Made by a program: the position numbers and the translations under genes. Positions 50,030 to 64,000 of a DNA stretch of 64,000 nucleotides are shown in pieces. Origin of the DNA: Datisca glomerata (lineage: Eukaryota; Streptophyta; Magnoliopsida; Cucurbitales; Datiscaceae); assembly GCA_003255025.1 (NCBI GenBank), contig QANY01005132.1:1-64000 (forward strand), written 5' to 3'. Within the stretch, counting starts at the first letter, position 1; the number at the start of each line of letters is the position of its first letter. The notes beneath the pieces are model-generated. The model did no database searches and was not told the origin of the DNA. It saw nothing but the letters and a program-made list of their open reading frames with translations.

Positions 50030-51645
50030 AACATAACTAAAATCTATGTCCTAAAGCTAAGATATTTTAACAATAAATTTTTAGTTAATTATATGTCAGC
50101 AAATTAAAAATATGTTTAAAATTTAGTTGATAGTTTTTCTCATTTTGAAATGTTTATTTTGACAATTTTATTTTTATATATCTCCCACCCCTTTGTTCTC
50201 GGTTTTGAATTCGTGATGGATCCTAGACTCGTCTGTGGTCGATGACTTAAAACTTTTTGATCATATTGGCCTTCACTCTAAATGATCGGTTCAAGTCTAC
50301 TGCCATAATTGGCAATTAATTTGGTAAGTTGTGGTCGTTCGTAAGCTCACGCACCTCTAGCTTTTCTTCTGCAGGATGAAACCCCATCCTTGTTGAACTT
50401 GTGTCAAATTCTTCTCGCGAATTGAATAGCTCACTGTCATCAATTGGAATGGAGCTCTTGTTGGGGTGGACTACATGAGTCTTATGAAAAATAGCCGAGG
50501 ACTATTTCTGGTCGATAAGTCAACAGATGTTCCCCAGGGGCGGACAAAAGAAGTTCTGATTCCTTCTACCACAATCACTTCCTGACTCACCGGGCAAGGA
50601 AAGAGATCCATTTTCCCTTCCCTTTGTACTATTCTAAAAATAGGAGAACTATCTGCAATTTACTCATACTGGCTCATTTGTTTTGAATAAAAAATGTGTC
50701 TGGTTAAATGTATGTTTACAAGTCGTAAACATATTTTTAACTTGTTGAGTTCAGATATACAGTGTATCTTGCTACATATTTGATACTGCCTTATATGTTT
50801 TTTTTCTCATTGAAATGCATATAGATTTTACTAAGTTATAATTAATTTTGATATTATGTTCAAGATATTTCAATAATAAATATTTTGTTAATTATATGTC
50901 ATCAAATTAAAAACATGTTTTAAATTTAGTTGTTATTTCTTCTCATTGAAAATGTGTTTTGACAATTACTATATTTTTCTGAAAATAGAAGAATTATCTA
51001 CAACATATCTTACTGTCTCTTTATTTTGAATAAAAAAGTATCTGGTTAAATATATGTTTACGAGTCATAAACATACTTTTAACTTGTCAAGAGTCCGGAG
51101 ATGCAGTTTACTTTACCGCATATTTGTTACTGTCTTTTATATTTTTTCCTTGATATACATATAGATTTTACTAAGTTCTACTTAATTTTGATATTGTCTG
51201 CGTGATATTTCAACAATAAACATTTCGTTAACTATATGTCAGCAAATTAGAAACATGTTTAAAATTTAGGTGCTAATTCTTCTCATTGAAAATGTTTATT
51301 TTGATCATTTCTGTACTGTTTTGAAAATAGAAGAACTATATGTAGCATACTCTTATGAGTTATTTTATTTTTGAATAAAAAATGTGTCTGGTTAAATATA
51401 TATTTATCAGTCGTAAACATTTTTTTGACATGTTGAGTCTTGAGACGTAATGTACTTTACTGCATATTTGTTATTGTATTTTATATTTTTTCCTTGAAAT
51501 ACATATAGATTTTGCTAAATTGTAATTAATTTGATATTGTCTTCGTGATATTTTAAACATTAAATATTTCATTAATTATATGTCAAAAAATTAACAACAT
51601 ATTTTTGACATATGAATTATGGAGATGAAACATTAAGGATACTTA
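50030..51645. repeat. Tandem array of a ~340-bp AT-rich unit
   Basis: Units share (T)GAAAATAGAAGAACTATCT, then TTTTGAATAAAAAATGTGTC, GTCGTAAACAT and CATATAGATTTTACTAAG. Starts are near 50630, 50978 and 51310. A left partial unit (about 50040-50185) is separated from the rest by unrelated sequence. Copies are diverged by substitutions and small indels. No coding content. Confidence 0.8.
50188..50627. other. Unrelated ~440-bp segment interrupting the 340-bp array
   Basis: GC-richer than the array around it. CCCTTTGT occurs at both edges (50188-50195 and 50620-50627), possibly an 8-bp target duplication, although the array register at the edges is not exact. No protein domain is recognised in any frame, because stops are frequent. 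Confidence 0.4.
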
Positions 51646-53985
51646 TAAAATATTTTGTTAAAAATTAGGAGGAAATAAAGTTATTCTTTTTCAAAACAAA
51701 AAAGACTTTCGAATACGAGCATCTCAAAATCAAAGTTTCAACAAACATCAATGAAGTATTAGTCATCTAGCTTAACTAATTCATATATAGCATCCAAATA
51801 TCCTTCTAAACATTTAAAAATTCATATATCCAAATATCCAAAAATTTATGTAAGTTTTTTAAAGTTTCTAAATATATCAAACATCTTTCAATATATGGTC
51901 TAGGTATTGCATTGTCTATTGTGAAAGAATCTCGAAGGATGGTCGCTCAATTATGGGGTCTTATTGCATAGGAGGCTCAACATTGTCATGTTGTTGCTTT
52001 GATTTCTCCTCGTCAGCTACTAACCCGAAAGCAGTTATGTATGGAGAGTTTAAAATCAATGATAGTTTTTTTAACCTCTTTGATTGATAACTTTTTTTTC
52101 TCTTACTATTTCATGAGTACCCTTCTTTTTTATTTATTTTCCTTCATTTAACGATTAAAAATATTAATAAATATTTATTTCATAAGTAAATTAGATATAC
52201 AATACTGAACAACAGTGGAAAAACCGCTCATTTGTTATGTAAACATAAAATATAATTTATTTCCCCCGTCTAAATTTCCAACAAAGTTGACCTGCAATCA
52301 TAAGTCTTAAAGGATCAACAATGCCCATTATTGTAATGCTGCAAATAACAATGATTCATTTTTAATATATTAAATAGTGTAAACATATTGTTTACAACAT
52401 GTTAACTGTATGTTTATTAGGCAATATCCATATATTAATAAAAGTAAAAAAATGAAACATAAAAAGATTCACATGGTATGAGTTAGATAATGAAGGAATC
52501 AATAGATTCATAGTCTCAAATGTCAAAACTATAAGATAGTTGTCACAAAACTACATAAATTGAAATAACGTGTGAAGAAAACTGAAAAGAATGGAATAAT
52601 ATTTAGAGAAGTTTTAAGTCTCTTGTCTCACAGATAATATGAGAAAGTACCCGCGTCTTGGTCGAACCTTGCGAACACTCTTAGGCACAAACAGAGAAAT
52701 CTAAATCAAACTCAAGCCCTTAATCCCATAAGAGTTGAAGAGTCTCATAGGTTTAATTTTGAAACTTCAAATGAGAGGCAGCGAGTGAGGATGAGTTGAA
52801 GAGTCTCATAGGGTTTACTCCAAAATTTAACAGAAGAACAAATGGGTCCTCTTTGTTTTGTTTTTTCTCGCGTCGAGCTAGTTAGTTCATATCAATTTCA
52901 GCTCCTTCTAACAACGGTGAAAGTGTAGTTTCTGTCATTTTGCGGTGAAATTAGCTAGAAATATTATATTTACGATGGGGGTAGTGAGTGAGAATGAGCC
53001 AAATTTCTATAACAGCAGAAATTAAATTTCTATGAGCCAAATTTCTATGACAGCAAAAATTAAAACCTTTTGTCTCAGTAGACAAAGCAAAAGTATTCCA
53101 TTTACACCATTAACAACATAAATTAAATTTTGCTAAAGAGAAACAATAATTAGTGATGAACAACGTTTACCAATTTTATTGAAATCTTTGTCGTTTTCCA
53201 GCCCGAAGGAGAGATTCATTGAAACAAGATCCAGAAGGACTACTTGTAAAGTTCAGTATAGATGTTGAACACGTGGGATTTCGATCAGTATAGCTTGGTT
53301 TAGGAGCTGATTTCTGATTGATTTTGCAACCTCAAACTACTGGCCAAAACGGGTGGGATTTTGAAGGGTTGCAAAGGTAGAGGGTTACGCAACCTGGGAA
53401 GTGGCCCGACAAGAAGAAGGGTTTGAAGTAATGGACCTGCTTCCATTACAGCTTGGAGTAGTCTCAAGGGTTGGGGAGGGTTTCTCGGTGAAATATAGTG
53501 AGAGATGGAAGAGAATTGATTATGTGCTTATGTACTTGTATCGAAAGAAATAATTTTGAAATTTCAAATTTTAGTTAGTGGTTATATTAATAGATGAATC
53601 AATTTTACAGTTACTATTATATAGGCGTCATTGTTGGCAATTATTTATATGATTGGGCTACCTACGCCAAAATCTCAATTAAAAGCTTGGAAAAAAAGTT
53701 TTAAGGGTAATAGTGAGGAAGATTAATTAGGGTGATCATCAAGAATAAGTTATTTTTTAGAAAAAAAAAATGATCAAGGTTGAAACAAAAATAAAAAATA
53801 ACCATCCAAATTTAAAAAAAAATAAAAAAATTCGCGCAAAAAATCGTCTCCCACGTTCGCCAACGAAATTTTGTATTTCTGTCCTCAAAATTTATATACT
53901 ATATGCTGTATAAATAAAATATACTGCAAAAATTAGGCACCGGTGCACGTGCGCGCCGGCCTCTCTCTTGACGTGGGAGTCTATT
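51646..53985. other. Intergenic DNA, no gene recognised
   Basis: AT-rich with a GC-richer part at about 52600-53480. A direct repeat GAGTTGAAGAGTCTCATAGG occurs near 52730 and 52794. The tract 53935-53975 is GC-rich and contains CACGTG. Nothing reads as a conserved exon. Confidence 0.4.
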
Positions 53986-53989
53986 TTTT

Positions 53990-55050
53990 TTTGAAAATAA
54001 AGCCGTTGCGCGCTAGCTTGTAGTTTAGGGGGGTGCCCCTTTCGAAAACGGATATATAATCTACTAGTTTTGGAGTTTTCCCCAACCTATACCTTACTAA
54101 AAAAAAAGGAGCTTACCTTTTTCAGCTGCATTGCACTGCCGCATAAACAATGGATCCGCTCGCTGGGCTGGATGAGCAACCTTCTATCTGGCCTCTGTAC
54201 TAGTAGTGGAGTGCCTTGCTTCAGAAAAGGAAAATGGAGCAAGGCAAGGGAGAAAGAAGTTGTCCCCTTATCTATGGTAACCCGCCACCGCATATGTAGA
54301 AAAAGAGGGAGCGGGGAAGAAAGAACAACCGTTTTACTTTGGCACATGAGGTGGCAGGTTTGGCTAGGTAACATAATGGAAATGTATTGGACTGCAAATC
54401 CTGGAATGACGGTTCGACCCCGTCCTTGGCCTCAGGGAGTGGCGAGCAGCACAGAACTTTCTTGTTGGATTACTGGAACAACCATGCGCCTAGCTCCATC
54501 TAATCCGTGCTGTTTTGTCCTTCTCTTTTCTGACTTTTAGGAAGCCTGGGAAGCTATTAAAAGACAGTAGCAACTAGGAACTAGGGAATAGAACAAGCTT
54601 AGAAGTCCTTACTAAACTACCAGTGCAGGTAAGGAAGTTAATGGGCAATCCTCACAGTTGCCCCATCCCACTGCCAAAGAGAAGACAGCAACAATCTAGC
54701 TACTAGGATAGGAACAGACGATAGCTTTCTCATTTTTGTTCTCTATCGTCCGCATCGTCCGCTCTCTAACAACCTAGCCACTAGCTACCGAATGCCAACA
54801 ACTAACTAGCTACCTAGCTACTCGGACGACTTCCCTCAGGAAATATCATTCTATTAGTTAGGTAGTCAGACCCTCAATAGGATAGTGAGCAAGTTGCCTT
54901 AAGAGCTTTCAGGCTATTAAAGGTATTCTGCTACTAGTCCATGCATACAATAGATATTAAAAAACAAGTAGCTCGGCTGGTATCTTCAAGCCAATAAGAA
55001 GACAGCTACATTCTCATCTATCCTATCTTTTAGATGCCTTTTTAGAGACT
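53990..55050 (+). other. Insert of mitochondrial DNA (NUMT) around trnC
   Basis: About 1 kb with a sharply different, higher-GC, low-T-run composition than the flanking nuclear DNA. It contains a plant mitochondrial-type trnC(GCA) and the mosaic, short-repeat-rich spacer typical of plant mitochondrial genomes (repeated TAGCTAC/CTAGCTA words at 54690-54830). The edges are set by the composition change and are approximate. The open frame 54070-54540 runs through the tRNA and is not a gene. Confidence 0.8.
54362..54432 (+). tRNA. trnC: Mitochondrial-type tRNA-Cys(GCA), in the nuclear NUMT
   Basis: 71 bases fold as a tRNA: acceptor GGCTAGG with CTTGGCC, D stem ACAT/ATGT, anticodon loop CTGCAAA (anticodon GCA) in a stem with one T-T mismatch, T arm GACGG-TTCGACC-CCGTC, and a T discriminator base. 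The sequence differs from plastid trnC and from nuclear tRNA-Cys and agrees with the plant mitochondrial gene as I know it. CCA is not encoded. In the nucleus it is probably not used, though the cloverleaf is intact. Confidence 0.9.
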
Positions 55051-56200
55051 ATCTTTAATATTTATTATGATATTTTTTTAAAATTAATTATTTATTAAGA
55101 TTATTAAATTAATTATAATAATTGAGACCCCAATAATTTGATTCTACTAAGCACAATTCTCTTATTATGATTGTTTTTTTTAATCTTATCCCTTTCTGGA
55201 TAACTACTTCCACGTTGGAATTTAGATACTAGTTTCTCCGTTTTCTTTTAAGTTTTTTCCTCATTTAATGATTAATTTTTTTTTCACATTATTCCTCATT
55301 TTTGTATAGAAAAGTTACCTTAGTAGTTTAAATTTTATAAATAATTTATTTTATTTCATCATTTTCGAAGAGTTCACCGTAATACTTTGTGAAAGATTAA
55401 ATTATAACACTAAAAAAAGTGAAATTTCGATTTTTTAAAAGCTTCTTGGTGGTTTCCAATGAAACTCGTTTTTTAATGGTGCGTAAAAAATATTGATATT
55501 TTGGTTTCCAATTTTCGAATAAATAAAATAGTTTCTATCAAAAAGAGTTACGTTTTTTAGAAAAAAAAACTAATTTTATAATTCTTTGACGATAGGGAAC
55601 AATATGTTGAGGTTTAAATTATTATATAAGTTGAAAAAAATTTCTAAGAAATTTCTGGTTATGACCACTCAGCTAAGTAGATCTCAGTATAAAAATTAAT
55701 TTTAGAAAACTTAATTTTTTTTGTCAAGAAAAATATTTAATCTCTTTCATAAAAATATTTAATTTTTTCTCATCGTTTTTTTATATGAGATTGTTGGTGA
55801 AAGAAATCAATAACTGTACCAAGATATCTTAAACATGCTGACATATCCGTACCACTCTCATCATTTAACCCAATAAAATATATTATTAAAATAAAATAAA
55901 AAAGTCAACAATAAAAAACATAAAGAAAAATTAGCTGAATTTAAATGAAGATATATTATAAATATTATGAGAAACAAACGAAAATATTCAAAATATTCCA
56001 CATCAAATTAAAATAATTATATTAAGAGTTATGATGTAAAACAATATGCAACCCGATCATTGGATTACTTTTCTCGCTCTTAATAATAGTTTATTGGTTT
56101 TAAAAAAATATTCAACATTTTAATTTGTTGGAGAAAGAGGGACGTAGAGGACACTTGGCTATCGTAGGGACCATAATCTGCAAACGACCAAGGAGCTGTA
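55051..56200. other. AT-rich upstream region of the beta-amylase gene
   Basis: No coding or repeat feature is recognised. It probably contains the promoter. No clear TATA site could be chosen in such AT-rich sequence. Confidence 0.4.
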
Positions 56201-56290
56201 CCGAGAAAAAAATTGAAAGTTGAAACCACAAGAATAAAAATCGCTCCCTCCTCCCCCACTCTCGCTCTCTCTCCCTCTGGTTGAAGATCG
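56201..56290 (+). promoter_or_regulatory. CT-rich 5' leader of the beta-amylase gene
   Basis: A pyrimidine-rich stretch (CTCCCTCCTCCCCCACTCTC, then CTCTCTCTCCCTCTGG) ends 10 bases before the ATG. Such pyrimidine patches are common around plant transcription starts. Confidence 0.5.
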
Positions 56291-61084
<4,794 letters not shown>

Positions 61085-64000
61085 TATATTTTAGACTAAC
61101 TTAACCACTAATTGTAATTGAATACTGAGAGCAATAGTAATACCACGCAATTTTTTTCACTGATAAACTATTCCCTTACCCCAATCTCTTGAATTTGCAC
61201 ATTTCTCAGATTTGAATTCCCCCAACTATTGGCAAGAACTAAGTTTTTAAGAATCAAAGAAATGAATTTGGTAGGCAAGATTTTGGGGGCCCTTTGGGAT
61301 AAGAGAATGTCGAGCTATTTATTTGGAATATTAGGGTATCTTAATGTTATCTTAATCTTAATTAATATTCTTATAATTATATCATAACATTCTTACTTAT
61401 TATGTAATTTTAATTTTAATTTTTTGGACATCTATTTACATCATTTATTCCCAATCTTCCTTAGAGTCACTGAATCTCTGATTATCTGATAGTCAAGAGC
61501 TAGAGCTCTAGCCTAACATATAGGCCATAGGGTGATGTTAAAAGGGGAAGTAGCTTTTATAAGTTTCTTGGCATCAAAGTGAGTTTCTTATGCATCATAA
61601 TGACATTACCTTATTTGCATATGTTCTGGTGGATGGAGTTTCTCAGTTGGCGGTTGGTGATCCAACTGGCAAGGGCAGTTTTCCTTTTGAGATTGTTGAT
61701 CTAATCCAGACAAAAACAAAAAAGAATCACTTTTCCACCGTGAATGTAAAAATGACAGATTTTTCTTTTTATAAAAACGAGCCTAAATGTAGGGATAACT
61801 AATTTAATTAGGAAAATTACATAAGTGAGTGAGGTCATTTATGCAAAAAAAAATTATGTGCCTTCTGAAAATGATCTGGACATCTCAACCACAACTACCC
61901 ATCTATCGTTCTATTTGAAACGCCGGGCAATCTTGTCATGAGTTTTATTTGATCGGTTCGATAGATCTTTTCTATATCTTAAAGAATGAATTATTTATCT
62001 TTTCCAATTTGGATGTCCTGGTTGCTATTGTATTTCTAATGAAGGGAAGGTCTTACTCTGTTTTTCACTACTTGTTTATGAGATAGCACACGAATATCAT
62101 GATTGATTGATACTTGTTCCATTGAATTTGAGATCTGAGGTTTATGTCATTTTCTTTGAGCTATTAAATATATTATTCGGGCTTCCTTCTTCATTCATTT
62201 TCGTAGGATTGACGATCAAACATGTTTTAATTATAGTTAATTTTGGCTCTTAGCTACACGACACCAATTTTTTTATAGTCATCTAACATAATAGGTTTGA
62301 TTGACAAAGAAAGAGACAAACATTAAGGACGAAGTTGATTTTAACATAATTCTAGGTTGGGCACGTGTCATGAGATCTCCTCCATCAGATCATGTGACAA
62401 ACTAATGCCAAAACTTTGATTTATTCGGTTGAATTCATATTAATAGGGTTTTCTATAAATGAGGAGAATTAAGGGATGTGTTTTTTAGAAAAAAGAAATT
62501 AATAAAATAACTATGTAGGTCATTGGTCTTCAAAATTCCATTGCAATTCATTTGTTTCAAGAAATGAGAGTGGGGATAGGTTATTCTTCGAACAATATTG
62601 TTTCAGTCGCCTATATCATGTAATCAATGTAACTACAATCCTTATGTCAGTGTGAAAGTTCAGGCATATGGCACATGATGGGGAACATGAAAAGGTTTAG
62701 TCTCAAAACGGTAATGTAGATTTCTGGTCATGAATGTATTAGGCAATAAGTCGTGTCTTACCGTTGAGCCAACGTTGGGCAATTAAATATAATGGAAAAA
62801 TATCTATGATATCACATATAATTTTTTTAAATGACACAGACATCTTCGTCTAGTCATTGATCAAATCTATTTAAACACAATAGAATTAAAATATGCATGG
62901 AAGTTCAAACCAATCCTATTAAACAAATTGATTTTCTTAATCTAAAATCATACGCGAAATTTGTGCCTGATTTTCTTCCCCCATTTTCTTCCAATGCACT
63001 GTGTTTTCAACAAACAAGAAAGAAAAATAAATGGTGACCGTCTATGCTGATCCAGCCAGTTATTGGGTGCTTTCCAACCAATCCATGAAGCTACTACTGT
63101 CGGTGGGATATCTCGCCGATTGTGAAATTGAATATCTACCTCTACGTGGCACACTTTAATTCGATTGTAGCCAGCCTGGAGATGTTTGGAGTTTTTGTAG
63201 CACATGCCCACAGCCCACCTACTGATGCGTGTCTTATTTTTATCACAGACCTCCATTTTGAGCTAAACTACGATATTGCCACTAACCCGTCCTTTCCTGG
63301 TCACTGGTGAGCGGTGAGTCAGCTTTCTGATGGCAAATTCAAGAGCTCATATTTGCGCTCAACGTATAAAGAATAGATATAAATACACTGTCTAAATGTA
63401 ATTAGGATGTTATAATATGTGCTTCCTCCACTAAACAGATCAGTCATTGACTACATGTAAGATACTACGTTAGATTACGCATGTAAAGTAGCTTGGTAGC
63501 TCGATAACAAGCAATATATGGTTAACACATGTCTATCATGCACTCTATATCATGCTATCATCTACTCTTCACATTTCTATAAATATCAAACAAGGTAAAC
63601 TGTCAAAGATAATTGAATTCTTTTCAAAAATACTAAGTACTTTATATTTAGTTCGCTTAAACACTAACTTGATCGTCATAAGCTCTTTGATAAAATCACA
63701 TCACCTTGGTATGACTTATCTCGGAGTTACTTTGCAGGTTTACAATATGGGAGTACTTGGAACATCACAACCGTTGAAGATTTACACTTGAACAATATAT
63801 GTAATACTATGTTGTAATCCTCTCATAATCTTTCTGATCATTGAATTACTTTGTTTGTTCATAGTATTCATAATTTTCTGGTTATTCTAATTTACATCTT
63901 TTCAGGAGACAATTGAATTTGCTATAAAAACAGAAAACAATTCAAAATTACTATAGCAAAATCAATCTTGATAAGACAGTTGAATTATCATTCAATGTTT
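61085..64000. other. Downstream region, no gene recognised
   Basis: The first few hundred bases probably hold the 3' untranslated region of the beta-amylase gene. The open frames at 61590-61802, 62948-63256 (minus), 63122-63310 and 63552-63791 have no domain or splice context I recognise. Bases 63020-63310 are somewhat richer in GC than the rest. Confidence 0.4.

Noticed and set aside
54070..54540. 156-codon open frame
   Set aside because: It runs through the mitochondrial trnC in the NUMT and matches no known mitochondrial protein that I recognise.
61590..61802. 70-codon frame downstream of the beta-amylase gene
   Set aside because: No domain, and it lies after the beta-amylase stop with no splice signal linking it.
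62948..63256. 102-codon minus-strand frame near the window end
   Set aside because: No recognisable domain, no splice context, and an overlapping plus-strand frame of equal quality; a chance frame is more likely.

Overview
This is a nuclear window from a flowering plant, probably a eudicot. The evidence is AT-rich, intron-containing DNA packed with nested LTR retrotransposons and CACTA DNA transposons, a plant arabinogalactan-protein gene, an 11-exon plastid beta-amylase gene of the BAM4 type, and an insert of plant mitochondrial DNA carrying trnC(GCA). I cannot name the species.

Layout. Bases 1-45,000 are almost entirely repeats. One LTR family (called family A here, LTR about 2.1 kb, TG...CA ends) occurs five times: a remnant with leader at 1-1580, a truncated LTR at about 4497-5861, a solo LTR at 8249-10393 sitting inside an older plus-strand Copia gene (about 5862-11780), and the two LTRs (12902-15049 and 23113-25234) of a minus-strand Copia element. 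That element has lost its integrase and was itself split by a CACTA element (15569-19194). Next comes an older CACTA element with TNP2-type DUF4218/DUF4216 coding remnants (about 26190-37963), which was split by a second CACTA element (29908-35918, perfect 3-bp target duplication). A younger, nearly complete Copia element (38711-43705, 5-bp target duplication) closes the repeat block. The insertion order can be read directly, because removing each insert and one copy of its target duplication leaves the host element's frame or repeat continuous.

Bases 45,000-64,000 are the genic half. A single-exon classical arabinogalactan protein (45293-45970) is followed by a perfect 33-bp inverted repeat, then a 2.2-kb field of short palindromes built on ACTACTTGAA-NNN-TTCAAGTAGT, then a purine microsatellite and a roughly 340-bp tandem array. 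A mitochondrial insert with trnC lies at about 53990-55050. The beta-amylase gene (56291-61084, plus strand, 566 codons after splicing) keeps both catalytic-Glu regions but has a remodelled substrate loop, as in inactive BAM4. One of its introns appears to use a GC donor. The last 2.9 kb shows no recognisable gene.

Only two host protein genes are supported: the cell-surface arabinogalactan protein and the plastid BAM4-like protein. Nothing suggests they act together. The most unexplained structure is the palindrome field at about 47280-49495.
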